A stretch of 64,000 nucleotides of DNA from Pyronema omphalodes (GCA_024516155.1 JAJJXM010000059.1:124001-188000), one strand, 5' to 3'; shown: positions 12,114 to 24,217, numbered from the stretch's first letter. The notes: generated by a model not told the origin, from the sequence alone. Program-made: numbers and translations.

Positions 12114-12153
12114 TCTTGGCACACTCTATATTTCTTCCTCCATCTCTACAAGG
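12114..12153 (+). promoter_or_regulatory. Shared 5' leader box (copy 1)
   Basis: TCTTGGCACACTCTATAT followed by TTCTTCCTCCATC. Closely related boxes stand at 14482, 17790, 28251 (minus), 32347 (minus), 35031 (minus) and 40984 (minus), each 105-200 bases before the start of a coiled-coil or Gag-like gene. Here the distance to the ATG at 12264 is 150 bases. The TATA-like core suggests a core promoter; an internal retroelement promoter or leader is the alternative. Confidence 0.6.
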
Positions 12154-12263
12154 TTCCTCCACCAGCTACTCACTCACACGTCCAGGTATCTCTTTTTCAC
12201 CCCCGCCCTCTTCAGAAACGAGTAAGTTACTGTTATAACCACTTTGCGCTATCACTCCTCCCG

Positions 12264-13767
12264 ATGGATTACCATCGTATGAACACCCCGCAATCGCCCA
12301 TCGCTCCGATGGAGACTTCCAGAGATCATTATATGACGTCCGATGACTCTGCAACTGTTGTTGATCTCACTGGAGACGAGCCGTACTCCCAATCATTAGG
12401 AATTAAGGTACGCATCCCTCGGAATCCAGTAGATGGGAAGCGGTTATCCGATGTGTTATGCGGTACTGACTATCGGCAAAAGACTACAGAAGACTTGAAA
12501 CAGCAGTTGAAAGATGTGTTCAGATGAAGCAACTTCTAGAAAAGGAATACCACGAGTTCTTGGAAGGCAATACGAAACAGAAACAAGTACTCGCGATGGT
12601 TCACCAGCAGCTGCGAGAGCTGATTCAAGCAAGAAGGACGTGGAGCTAGAGGTCTTCAAACTCAAGAAGAAACACCATGACATCACAGCAAAACTTGAGA
12701 ACCGGATTCAACAACTTGAGCAACAGAAAGCCGCCTTAGAAATGGAGGTCGAGTATCTGCGCCAAAAGGATATTCACTCGCACAACGAGGTCGGTGAGAT
12801 GAATCACCGTGAAGTACACACTGCCAGGGCCTCGTCAATCACGGGATTTCAGGAGCTCGATAAGCAGCTAGAGCATATGAGACGAAAGATTCAGCAGACT
12901 ATGGAAATGCTTCCTGTGTCAGAGCCAGGCCCACCGTTTCTAGAACCACTGACACACACTAACTGGCTACACGATGACGAAGGAACTGTAGTAAACAACA
13001 GATTTTCAGCAACTGAGGAACATATCACATACCGTCAGTCACCGGATGCACACACAACACAAATCCAACCGGCTAGAACGTACATATCATCCATGCAGAG
13101 AAAAAGGCTACTTCGAGAAAATCGTGCGATATACATAGCTCCAGCCATGAAGGTTCAACACAAGAGAGCATCAATACTCAGATCATTACTCGAGTATATA
13201 GCCGATGTAGCCCCCGCAGGAATGGTACGTGTTCTGTCGGCGAACGATCATTATTACGTCATCGTTTTCAAAAGCACCAAGTTGAGAGATAACGCCCTTG
13301 ATACCCTCAAGGCCCAGGAGTTCGTTTTTGAGAAAGCTCCGATACCATTGAACATACAAACATTCGGCTATACAGCGGAGACACCCAATGTTATATGGCA
13401 CATGACCGTCGGTGTACTCTCCAGTGTTAAAGACGTCAGAACAGCGGTCAAAATGTACTTCCAGGAACGTTGTCCAACATTTTCATCGACTTTTGAGGTA
13501 CGCGCCAAAAAACACATGGGAATTCGCACGGGTGAATTTTATGTCCGGTTTGACCGTCCACCCCCACGTATTGCGATGAGACAAATTAACGTCGGCGGAT
13601 TTAAAGCTATAATTAACCGTCTAAAATTCTACATCTGTGGCTTCTGCAATACCAGCGGACACACAGTGTTTCAATGTCAGAACCCAGGCGACAGCAGCTT
13701 GTCAAAGCACGCGAGTGAAGGGTCAGTGGGAGACCCGGATGTCACGACTCCGAGTGAGAAGGCGTGA
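12264..13767 (+). CDS. Coiled-coil Gag-like CCHC protein (frame-broken)
   Basis: It resembles ORF1 (Gag-like RNA-binding) proteins of LINE-type elements. In order: a disordered N-terminus with VVDLTGDEPY, a coiled coil (about 12450-12780, DLKQQLK, IQQLEQQKAALEMEVEYL), a linker, an RRM-like or Gag-like domain (13120-13600, with YVIVFKSTKLRDNAL and GIRTGEFYVRFDRPPP), and a zinc knuckle CGFCNTSGHTVFQC (CX2CX4HX4C). The tail LSKHASEGSVG recurs in the relatives. One-base breaks lie near 12525 and 12635; the middle frame between them (KQLLEKEYHEFLEGNTKQKQ) matches the paralogue at 14871. The ATG at 12264 fits the leader spacing seen at the other loci. The last 417 codons are open. No reverse transcriptase follows, so it is either an orphan retroelement ORF1 or a domesticated gene. 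Confidence 0.7.
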
Positions 13768-14481
13768 GCCAAGTTTACAAAAAGAGTGAAATAGGGATAG
13801 GGTAGAGGGAGACGCCGGGGATGAAAAGGATGTGTAATCTCCTCCATAAAGAAAAGAATAAAGACAGCAATGGGAATAACGACATGTAACCGGGGGAGGA
13901 ATCTAAAGGCTTGATATTTGAGCAAAATGAATGAGATTTACACGGATATGAGATGGTAAAAAATAGAACTGATGTAAACAAGGCAGAAGTAGCCATAAAC
14001 AGACTTAACGTAAATACTCGAAATATTGTGAAGGTATCACCACTGCTGGGGAGCGGAGAATCGGCGATGAATATATGTGATGCAGATATAATATCTAGGA
14101 GAAGGTGAAGTTTTGTTTTCAAGCACAACAAGCCTCAGCAGTGGTGTTTCCGTGATGTACGAAAACATATGGGAACAAAAGTGTTTTTCAAAATAGGAAT
14201 CAAGAAGACATATAACTACATGGACTCCGGAAAGTTTGTACTGTACTCCCTTCCCCCAATTTCATATCGTTTCACGCTTAGGAAACTCTGAATATCCTTG
14301 TTATGCAGTCGTCTGTCAGGGTTAGGCGACAGTAGAGGCTTTTCCGACTCTATCCGAATAACTCTGGTTCCAAACTCTGTGGGACTAAAACAATGTTTAC
14401 TTGTAACTTGAGTTGAACTGGCTTTCCTTTTCCTTACGCCAACCCTCCAACGAACTCTTGACCCCGTGGCATGTGAATAGT
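13768..14481. other. Spacer, no gene seen
   Basis: Minus-strand open frames here code only hydrophobic, Ser/Phe/Leu-rich low complexity and have no homologue in the window. It is likely the 3' untranslated region of the upstream Gag-like gene plus spacer. Confidence 0.4.
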
Positions 14482-14520
14482 TCTTGGCATATCGTATACC
14501 TTCTTCCTCCATCTTTGAAA
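14482..14520 (+). promoter_or_regulatory. Shared 5' leader box (copy 2)
   Basis: TCTTGGCATATCGTATAC followed by TTCTTCCTCCATCT. It is the same motif as at 12114, here 136 bases before the proposed ATG at 14618. Confidence 0.55.
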
Positions 14521-14617
14521 GCATTATCGATTGCAAGCCACGCACACCGCCAAACCTACCACCTTCTCGTTAGGCGACATCTACACTCCCGACGTCCACC
14601 CGTACAACCAACTCCTG

Positions 14618-16114
14618 ATGCCAATTTTTCCTAGAAGCGTGTATTACTGCAGCTCCTCTCCTCCATCGTCGGTAAGGTCGTTCGACGATACTTCCAGTAT
14701 CGAAGAAATGAATCTAAATAACCAACCCAATGCTGTCGATCTCATCCAAGATAAACGACCTCGACAAGATGGTGAAAAGATGGTGCATATCCCTCGCCAT
14801 ACAGAAGCATTCCAATGGCTGTCCAAGGTTTTATAGCTGGTGCTGACAGTCCTGACAGACGGTATATGACTTGAAACAACAGCTTGATAAATGTCTTGAG
14901 GAGAAGCAAGTTTTAGAAAAAGCTTACAATGAGCTGTTAGAGGATAATACGTCACAGAAACAACTGGTCGAAATGGTTAAGCGGCACCTTCGAGACCTGT
15001 TTCAAGCGAGGAATAATGTGGAAGTGGAGGTGTCCAGAATCATCCAGAAAAGCGTTGACACCACAGAGATGTTTAAGAAGAGGCTTCAGGAACTTGAGGA
15101 TATATAGCCCGGTTGCAAACGCAAGAAGATGGTATGTCCCGCGAGGATATCGATTCGCACGGAGAGGTTGACCGGGTGGGTCAAGATGACGTTTCAACGG
15201 ATACGGCTTCATCTGGAGAGATCAGAGACAGCAGTCAGCTAACCAGTGCGGTGCCTTTAGTATCAGAGTTGAATTCAACGGTTTTAGAACAATTCACCTC
15301 TACTGCCGAACACACCGGAATAAACGAAAATGCTACAGAAGCTATCAATCAGATGGCATGCCGTCAGTCACCAAAAAGCGTCCGTTTTTCAAGACCCAAA
15401 GTAACCCGTGCAACGCGTCTATCGGTCGTGCAGAAACAAAGATTGATCAAAAGCAAGTCCGCTTTATACATCGCTCTACCCAAGGAGTTTCAGAAAAACC
15501 GAGCATTAATGCATGAAATATTGCTCGATCATATATTCGATACAGCCCTCGCCGGGATGATACGAATTCGATCGGTCAAGGAATCCTATTATGCGATCCG
15601 CTTCAGAGAAACCTCTTCGAGAGATAGAGCCCTTGTTATGTTACGGTCCCGGGCTTTTTTATTCGAAAATACGCCAATGCCACTGGTGATTCGTGCTTTT
15701 GAACAGAAACCAGTTCGGCCTGATGTTATCTGGCGCATTACCTTAGGTGTGCTCTCTGATTCCAAAAGTGTCAAGACAGCAGTCAAAAATTACTTTGAGG
15801 AATGCCATCCAGAATTCTCGTCTACCTTCGAGGTTCGCCGCAGAAAGCATCTGGGGATTCGCACCAGAGACTTTTTTTTAGATTTGACTGTGTCCCGCCG
15901 CATAACATGGTGATGCAAATCGAGGTGGGCGGTTATATGGCTGTCCTTAACCAGGAGCAATTTGACTTGTGCGACTTGCAATATGACGGGACATACGGTG
16001 TTTCAATGTCAGAATGGAGGCGATAACAGCTTATCCAAGCATGCGACTAGAGGCTCGGTTGGAAGACTGAATGGCGCCAAAAAGCTGACAAGAAGTGACC
16101 GGCCTGCACCATGA
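14618..16114 (+). pseudogene. Coiled-coil Gag-like CCHC gene, several frame breaks
   Basis: A paralogue of the gene at 12264 with the same order: N-terminus containing SSIEEMNLNNQPNAVDLI, coiled coil (14871-15107, KQQLDKCLEEKQVLEKAYNE, NTSQKQ), Gag-like domain (15430-15900, YYAIRFRETSSRDRALVML, FSSTFEVRRRKHLGIRTRDF) and zinc knuckle CATCNMTGHTVFQC, then LSKHATRGSVG and a stop at 16112. The reading frame changes near 14836, 15107 and 15890 and again before the knuckle. A stop ends the first segment shortly after SKVL. With at least four breaks this is more likely a pseudogene than the 12264 copy, although homopolymer sequencing errors may explain part of it. The two lie head to tail about 850 bases apart, which suggests tandem duplication. 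Confidence 0.65.
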
Positions 16115-17178
16115 TGGAGGAGTAGGAGGTGGCAATCCAGTAAGGATACTCCAGGGAGCAAAAGGATTTATAGGCACTTTTACGGAGCTAAATACGAAAA
16201 TCAGCGGAGAATAAATGTATGATAAGAGGAGGAGTCTCAATTATGAATAATTAATAACCCGAATGTAATCATAAGCGGTCATGAAGGAGAACAAAATAAC
16301 AAATCTGTAACCAAGGCGAAATGGGGAATAAACCTATTTACGTACTAACAAACATCGATTAAACATTTGATACCTTTGAAGTAAACGTCCACGAGGGCGG
16401 AGAAGTATGCGAGTAGTAGAAACTCCTACATGATCGGTATAAATTTGCGGAAGTTGGTCAACTGCGTGTCGCGTTCGCGAGTTTTGTGAGGAACTATCCG
16501 CGCCGCCAAAGCTTTGCCACAGCAGAAGCTCCACGTGATATCGAAAGCAAATTATACATTGTCCGATTATACATACCGGGATGGGGGCACTTCCTACCAG
16601 TAGTGTCCGAGGTGAGAAGACGCGACATCGCGAGAGGGGCGGCGTTAGTCGACGCGGCAGAACACGCGGGGTCAACTGACGGGAAAAGGCGCGTTCCACG
16701 TGAGGTAGAATGGATAGGCACTCGGTGGACACGGCATGGCTTGGATGTAAGCTTTTAATTTCGAATATGACCCGCGATAAGACAAGAAAAAGATGATGCA
16801 CGTAACATGATACGTTTCGCTTGTTTAAGCGAGGTGAAGGGATGGGATGTTTCCTTTAAGCGCGACTACGTCCGATGCAACATCAGATTGCCGCTACGCG
16901 CGCTCACCAAGAAAAGAAGTCAGGAAACAATAACGAGCAAAGACCGGACTACGGAAGAATATGGGCAGAATCAGCAAAAACTGTGATGAAATTATGATAA
17001 AATAAAGCACATACAGAGTATCCGTTACAGATATTTGGGAGTTGATACGCGGGAAAAAAAATACTAGGCAATACCAGTATGTGAGAAGTACTGCGGAATG
17101 ATTACCTTGGAGTATCTGTGTGTGATCACTGGAAAGAGTTTTTTTTGGGATTTCGGGAAAGGATGAGGAGAAAAAGAT
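16115..17178. other. Spacer, no supportable gene
   Basis: From 16334 to 16801 both strands are open for 75-155 codons in a locally GC-rich stretch. The products are Arg/Leu/Pro-rich without a recognisable domain or a paralogue in the window, so I do not call a gene. The rest is AT-rich. Confidence 0.4.
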
Positions 17179-17251
17179 GATTTCACCCAGGCTCGATCTG
17201 GGGACCTTCAGTGTGTTAGACTGATGTGATAACCAACTACACCATGAAACC
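17179..17251 (-). tRNA. tRNA-Val (anticodon AAC), second copy
   Basis: The minus strand carries the same 73 bases as the tRNA at 11495-11567: acceptor GGTTTCA/TGAAATC, anticodon loop CTAACAC, T arm CCCAG/CTGGG. A run of Ts follows on the minus strand (below 17178). Flanking sequence differs from the first copy, so the duplication is old or limited to the gene. The two tRNAs point towards each other and flank the two Gag-like genes. Confidence 0.95.
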
Positions 17252-17789
17252 ACAGTTACTGTGCGAAAAGCCCGAAAACATTGCCAAAATGCCCACATAA
17301 AATCATTAGAGAGGATTCAATTTGCTCTATACAAGTCCGGGATGATAGTGGCTGGAGTCCTTTCATGTGGCGAGGACATCATAGCTGTGTTGCTTCTGAA
17401 AGCTAGAGGGATTGCTGGCACTGTTCAGGTAGACAAGATAGCTTTCTATGTTTTTAAATGTCAGAATTACTCTGGTGCGGTTTGTCGGTGAGTAATAAGC
17501 ATAATAACATGCGCCTTTCCCTGAAAGCATAGGTTGGTTGTGGTCCGATCAAACCATCTGCTCTGCAAGATACTGCTTTTTTGAGTCTTCTTCATGACGG
17601 ATAGGAAACTTTTGTAGACTACATGCAAGCATTGCCATTGACTGCTTTCTATATGGATCGCGATTTTCACTGGAGATTACAGAAATCTACTGTGACACTA
17701 GAATTAATTAGTAGGGTTTCACCGGACAGCGTTTTTCTCAAGTTGACACCTGTATAAGTTTTGTTTGACCTCGTCCTCAAAAAAATAAG
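17252..17789. other. Spacer, no gene seen
   Basis: Short frames only, on both strands, with no recognisable product. It lies between the tRNA-Val and the leader box of the coiled-coil F-box gene. Confidence 0.4.
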
Positions 17790-17827
17790 TCTTGGCTCAT
17801 TCTCCACCGACTTCCTCCATCTCGCCG
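17790..17827 (+). promoter_or_regulatory. Shared 5' leader box (copy 3)
   Basis: TCTTGGCTCATTCTCC, then ACTTCCTCCATCTCGCC. This is the same leader as in front of the Gag-like genes, but here it precedes a coiled-coil F-box gene whose ATG is at 17987, about 200 bases downstream. The TATA-like core is weaker than in the other copies. Confidence 0.5.
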
Positions 17828-17986
17828 GGTTCTGTCTATTGTCATCTCCTGCACACAACCATGCTCTCAGCCCTTTCCTTTGGCTTCATCTTTCATCAGC
17901 TCGTACATGCCTCCAAAGAATTTGCGCCATTATTCCGTGGATTAGTTTCTCACAGCATCTGCTCTCTGTCATCGTTGTCAACTGCG

Positions 17987-20543
17987 ATGGATACACTCCG
18001 ATCTCAATCCCGGCGGACATATCATGAAGCCTCATCTATCGACCTTACAGAACACCAGCATGATCTCAGTCAGATAAAGGAAAGCCAACAACTATCAGAG
18101 ATGTTCAATATTGTCGACTGTCAGGTCCAGACCGCACAAAACTTGAAAAATCAGCTTGTCCGATCTATCATGGAAAAGCATCTTTACGCAAAGGAATACC
18201 CCGAGAAACTGGAGGAGAGAATACCGTTGAAGGAGCTGCTTACCCTCGTGAACAAGCATCTTGATGACATCGTTCAGAAAAAACACGACACCGAGAAGAC
18301 GGTTGCCAAAGTCATGAAGGAACACCATGAGAGCACAGCAGAACTTGAGCAGTGGATTCAGCAACTGAATGCTGAGAAAGCAGAGTTGCAACAGGCAGTC
18401 GACCGTATCATCGAAAAGGATATCCTCTTCCAGAAGGGTTTCTGCCCGAAAAGAAAGAATGTCTGTGCTGCAGATATGGCCACGGCACTGAAGAGGCATC
18501 AGGACATGGAAGAACACTATCGACGAATGAAAAACGAAATCCAGGGCTATTCTAAAACACTTCTGGAATCGACGGAGAGGATTGTAAAACAGCTGGGGCA
18601 GGACATTTCACAGAATGAAGCAAGAATGCAGGAACTGCTCCAGAAACATATTGCCGAAACCAAGAAAATTTCACAGCGGGAAGCAGCGAGATCCAGAACA
18701 TAACCATTTGAATACTCGAGGCAGCGATAACCAAGCGCAGAATCGCTTGGGATCGGATGGACAGCACGTTTTGCAGATACTGAAGCAAAGCATTGAGGAA
18801 TATATGAAACTGGAAAAGGAGCAATCCACAGAACGATTACGATGGGTTAACACGGTAGCCATCGATATACAGGGCGGGCCCAATGAAAAGGTGGTTAAAG
18901 AAAATTCTTGATCGGTGTCCTCGTCTTGGGTAACTCTGAATTTTCATTGCTGACAAGAAACCATTAGTAGAAATATCAAATAAAACGGCGGAATTAACAA
19001 TGTCATCACTATCTGGTTCCAAGATCACCCTGGCAGCATGTCCCCCGAAGGTACTGAAATTAATAATCAAATTTTTGGACCTCTTCAGTACACGACCGTA
19101 CCTGCGATATTTCCTGAACCTTCGACTAGTCAACCACGATTTCAATCGCCTTATTCGCCCGTTCTCGTTCCAGTTGATTTTCCTCCCGCCTAACACAGGA
19201 TTTTCAGAACCTCCGGTCACCAGTGACGCTCGGCAGCTACTGCGTCTTATAGACAACGATCCTACCCTTGCTTCATGTATTCAATGTCTTACCTACGAGG
19301 ACCCCGACGACTCTGAGCTGCCATTAACGGATGAATATTCCCTGCAACAGTTGACACATGATCATAAAATATTCTCCCAGTTTTCTGCAGAACTGGCTGA
19401 GAAGTCATCATCAAAGAACACATTCGGTTACTCACGCAAACCTTCGAAACTGCGCAAAATGTCTGTCGTCTACAATAAAGCATGTATCCCGATTCTAATT
19501 TCGCGGCTCCCATATCTACGTACGCTTGTGTTCCGGGGTCGTCTTGGAGGGAAGCATTCGTATCTTTTGACTTCACTGGCCAAAGACATATTGCAATGTA
19601 TGACACTGAAATCTCTCCGTATACTGGATTGGTGTCCAGAAACAAATCCGCTTTACATCGATTTTCTGAACAGATATGAGGACAGAGCTTATGACAAACA
19701 GCCGAAACCCATTGATGACGAGTGGGATGCTGTCACTTTCTTGCAACTTACCCCCATGCTACAACACCTGAAGATCTTTGACGACGCTTTTCTCAAGGAG
19801 CCATCTCGCAACAACATACCCATGTTGGAGTATTTGACCAGCTTTGAATGGAACGGTACTGAAGACAAACCCCTCCCTAAAGACGCTTCGCATGGTCTTG
19901 TTGAATTTTTGAAGTTCACTCCGCGCTTGAGGAGATTTACATGTCGCAATCTCCGTGAACCTCGTTTCGACTTACAGCAATTGCAGAAGGCTTTACGACA
20001 TATTCGAGCCACAGTAGAAGAGATCGAGTTCTTCGGGCGTTTACAAGCAACGAAAAGCAGGGGAGCGGAATAGGCCCATTTACCGATTTCCCAAAGCTAA
20101 AGAAGATCTCCACTGATATTCTCTCCCTGATTCCACCGCCAAATGAGTGTCCAACCGATTTCAGTCTCCTCGATTCATTGCCAGTCAATCTCGAATCCTT
20201 ACACTTCAGCGATCAAGGAAGATACTTTTGCCCTACCCGCCGTCGGGATTTGGGCACCGGACGCCCTATTCCTGATACAAGCGATAAGGCAGGGCCAACA
20301 GGGCTATTTTTCCGGATACTCGAGGATTTAGCGCTGTCCAAGACGAGAGGTCCATTTACGAGGCTAAATAGTATGAGTGTGAACTGCCATTGGTCATTCC
20401 CTAGCCTCCGCGAATATCCGGAGGACGACTTTCGACTGGTTGCCGCGATATGCAAAGGTTCAGGCATCAAATGGGAACATGAGGTGCAGCGAAGGCAGTT
20501 ATCCGTCGAGGAATGTCGCTACCATTGGCGTTACCAATGGTGA
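17987..20543 (+). CDS. Coiled-coil/F-box/leucine-rich fusion protein A (frame-broken)
   Basis: The N-terminal part (17987-18700) is a coiled coil. It aligns along its length with the N-terminus of the Gag-like protein at 12264 (LSEMFNIVDCQ with LSDVLCGTDYR; KEHHESTAELEQWIQQL with KKHHDITAKLENRIQQL). The second part (from about 19000) has an F-box-like motif (CPPKVLKLIIKFL, NLRLVNHDFNRLIRPF) and a leucine-rich repeat-like region to 20543. F-box proteins are substrate receptors of SCF ubiquitin ligases. Breaks lie near 18700, 18900-18950 and 20062 (GGGG). Around 18920-19000 the codons align with copy B across the junction (ADKKPLVEISNKTAEL with TDQKKQLIEATNDTAT), so I call one gene rather than two. 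The alternative is a separate F-box gene starting at the ATG at 19000. Ubiquitin function is inferred only. Confidence 0.6.
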
Positions 20544-21729
20544 TATCTCGGTTTGCTGGAAGGATATTGATATATGGATAAACATTTAGGGGGCTTATAT
20601 AGAACGCCAACATGTAATTTTAAAAAAAACGTTGTGATGAAAACGGCGGCAGAGTTACATTTGATATTCCACGATCTACGAAAGTTGGAGAGTTTCAGCT
20701 ACAGTGATATCAACTCAAAGTATCCTGAACATCTACGAATCATTGTCTCCGCGCGAACATTTTGGATACATAAGGCTTAATCTTTGAATTATTGCCGCTT
20801 TCACAAATGTTTCCATCTTTCATATTTATCACAATTACATTTCATGGCTCACGCAATATTCCCACCCGCGGCGCCTAAAAAATCCTCCTTTAGCGTCTTG
20901 TGACACGATTCCGTCGAGTCGGCACTGAATCGTGTCATCACAACGTGTCACTCGGAGCCTAGCATCCTTCTGTGTTAGTTTTCTGACTCCCGTGAGTTTG
21001 TCGTAATGGTACTTTTTGAAGTTGTAAACATTCTCAGTTCACCCTGTGTGACGATATAACAATATATACTCTGTCTTCATGTTTTTCGTAACGGATAATC
21101 CTAGAAATAAATACAAATTACTCCCCAGCTGAAAGTAGATCGCGCAACTTGAACACCTATTGGCTTTAGATGATGGAAGTGATGAAAAAGAAAGATCTTG
21201 TAGAAATTCAGATGTCATGGCTTCTGATTAACCTCAAACGCCATGCCAGAGAAGAGTAACATACGAAGACGCTATATTTAGACACCAGTAGCATGGGATT
21301 CTGGGCGGATTATCAGATCTTAATGGAAACTCGCATAATATTGAGCACGAGCGTGAAGCAAAAATGTATGGTAATTTTCACCATAGAAGTCAGTGGCACG
21401 GCACCTTCTAGAAAGGTGTAAGTAACATGGATATCAATCGTGTATTTCAACTCTCATCAAGAAATCACAAGGAAAGGTATTGAAAGTACAAGCGCGAAAG
21501 AAATTCAACCTTTTGCTATACTGAGAGCTTATAGCTCCGCGTATGATAATTTCTGTAATATTCTTGACTACAACATTTTGATTTGCGGTATAAAGTCTTT
21601 CCCTCTAGGTATTCTCTTCAATTCTGTTTCATTACATAAAGCCCAAATCATTATCTAATACCGTAACATGATCGGTGACAATGAGCTGATGTTTCAATAT
21701 CTTCTAATACCATGCCAAGAGCCATTCTT
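20544..21729. other. Spacer between convergent F-box genes
   Basis: This is the 1.2 kb between the 3' ends of fusion genes A and B. A 68-codon frame at 20574-20780 (with ELHLIFHDLRKLESFSY) might be an eroded leucine-rich fragment but is not supportable as a gene. A short inverted sequence around TGACACGATT and AATCGTGTCA near 20900-20938 could form a hairpin. Otherwise it is AT-rich. Confidence 0.4.
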
Positions 21730-24217
21730 TTAGGTTTCCACATGTTTCCTTACCTTTTGATGCCATTCGATCCCAGGCCCCCTCACAATCGATGCAACTA
21801 GTTGGAACCCCTCTTCCGAGAACTTACAGCCACTGAACGACCAATTGCAATGAATACCCAGACTACTCAGCCTCTTCAACGGTCCTCTTTTCTTCGCCAG
21901 TGCTACATCCTCAAGAATCCGGAAGAACGTCCGTGGCGATACCTGAGCGGAAGATGAATTTGGGATTCTTTTTCCAGCGTCGAATGGTTCGTCATCGCGT
22001 TCTTTGAAATATTTTCTTGCGTCAGTGAGGTGTAAAGATTCCAAGTTGGTGGTAATATATCAAGGAGACTAAAATCCTCGAGACTCCTATTCCACGGTGG
22101 CATCAGAGATTGAATATCAGTCGATAATTTCCTAAGGTTGGGAAAATCCGAGAACGGACCTATTCCTCCGTTTGAATTGAAGTCGATCTTTAAACTTTCC
22201 AGCAAACTCGATTTCTTCGATTGTGGTTCGGACGATTTGTAGCGCGTCTTTTAATTGCTGTGCATTTAGCCGGGTGTCACCGGAACTTCGACAGGTAAAT
22301 TTCTTCAGTCTTGGAGTGCACATGAAAAGCTCAATAAAACACTGTGAGATGTCTGTTGCGAGAGGGGTGTATCGAGAGCCACACCATTCCAAGACCGTCA
22401 AATTCTCCAGAAGAGGCATGTTTGCGTGAGGTTTTGGTGAAAAATGTATCGTCGACTATTGTGAGGTGCTGCATCTTGGGAGTAAGCTGAAGAAATGAGA
22501 CAGCATCCCAGGGATCAGTGTGTTGAGTTGGTTGATTCTCATATGCCTTGTCCTCATATTTGTCCAATAAAGCCAGGTATGGAGCGTATGTTTCTGGACG
22601 CCAATCCAAGACTTGTAGAGATTTCGGTGGCATCCATTGCCAGATGTGTTTAGCGGCCGGTGTCAAAAGAAAAGAATGTTTCCCACCAAGTCTGCCCGCA
22701 AACACAAGTTTACGTAGGTTCGGGAGCCGTGAAATTAGAATCGGGATACATGCTTTATTGTAGATGACAGACATTTCGCGCAGTTTCGAAGTTTTACGTG
22801 AGGAACCGAACGTCTTCTTTGATGCTGACTTCTCAGCCAGTTCTGCAGAAAACTGGGAGAATATCTTATGATCATGCGTCAACTGTTCCTGGGAATATTC
22901 ATCCGTTAATGGCAGCTCAGAGTCGTCGGGGTCGTCGTAGGTAAGACATTGAATACATGAAGCAAGGGAAGGATCGTTGTTTATAAGACGCAGTAGCTCT
23001 CGGGCATCACTGGTAACCGAAGGACTATTCAATCTTTGTGTGGTAGGGAAATCGACTCAAAGAAAAGCGGACGAAGAAGGTAATTAAAGTCGTGGTTGAC
23101 AAGTCGTAGGTTAAGTAGTTCACGGCGATGGCAACCTATTTCAGAGTCCTTCAAGAACCAATGATTGATGTCAGAGTCTCTGGGGAAAAGTCTGTCAAGC
23201 TCACGTTGGAGAAACAGATCTCAGATGATGCTATTGTAGCCGTGTCATTTGTTGCTTCTATTAACTGCTTTTTTGGTCAGTAAAGAAACAGCCATGTCGT
23301 CTCAAACGGGGATAACATTTAGAAATAGTGTTAATCACCTTTTCAACAGAAGCATCAGACGCATTGACAGTCATAGACTCGCATGGGACTTCAGTTACAC
23401 GTCCCTTGTTTTGCTGTACATGTTCTTTTATACTATCCTTCACTAACTGCACAAGGTATTGACCATTCATCACAAGGTGCTCTTCCGCCTGGTTATCATG
23501 GTTCTGAATTGACATTTGATTATTTCCGCAAGGTCTCTTGGCTTGTCCGTGCCGCACTATCTTGTTTTCCGCAGGACGTTTCCGTTGTAATTCCCCCAAC
23601 CTTTTCGCATTCAGTGGAATACTTCTCTGAATCTCTTTGGCAATCTTATCTTCCTCGTCTGAAAATGAGCAACTATGATTGCAGATCACGGTTTTTAACT
23701 GTCGAAGCCGTTCTGCTATGTCGCGATGCTTCTCAATTACTGTGGCCACATCCTTAAAACCTTCATTTCGGCATGTCGTACCAACACCGGTTTGCAACTG
23801 AATATCACTTTTCATCATGTGGTCTTCCTCCGGTTCCAATCCTGCTTTCTCGTCCTCGAGTTCTTGTATCCGCTGCTCGAGTTTTGCTATGCTGTCATGA
23901 CGTTCCCTCATGAATTTGAAAACCATGTTATCGGTATCGCCCTTTTTTCGAATTAGGTCGTTAAGGTACGCGTTGACCAGGGCAAGGTATTCCTTTAGCG
24001 GCGTAGTCTCTTGAATGAGTCCGGGATATGCCTTCGATTTAAGATGCTTCTCCATGATAGATTGCGTGATTTGATTTCTCAACTTTTGAGCGTCCTTGTA
24101 TTGGCCGTCGATAGTATCCAATACCTCACTCAGCGTCTTTTTGGGTGGCTCGTAATCCCAGCCGTAGCGCCATCGACGCCCTTCGTAAGGTGGGCTATCC
24201 CAGCCCATTGCAAACAA
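21730..24217 (-). CDS. Coiled-coil/F-box/leucine-rich fusion protein B (frame-broken)
   Basis: An inverted paralogue of the gene at 17987. The first 319 codons from 24217 are open and form a coiled coil (LSEVLDTIDGQYKDAQKLRN, AKLEQRIQELEDEKAGLE). The F-box part begins about 12 bases after the stop at 23261. One extra A in the A6 run before that stop keeps the frame open through KQLIEATNDTATIASSEIC into FSPETLTSIIGS and LLNLRLVNHDFNYLLRP. Further breaks lie near 23170, 23035, 22420, 22190 and 22030, with several at homopolymers. In the middle (VTSDARELLRL to GGKHSFLL) it is about 85% identical to A, but the coiled coils are much more diverged. It shares TTCAACCCTAGTA upstream (about 24456) with the Gag-like genes at 28158 and 32202. 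The single-gene reading rests on the codon alignment with A. Confidence 0.6.

Noticed and set aside
12264..16114. Frame changes explained by short introns
   Set aside because: Candidate introns would be about 20-25 bases with poor splice sites; a one-base change restores the paralogous sequence instead.
16334..16801. 155-codon minus-strand frame with an open + strand frame opposite
   Set aside because: Both strands are open in a local GC-rich stretch and neither product is recognisable; looks incidental.
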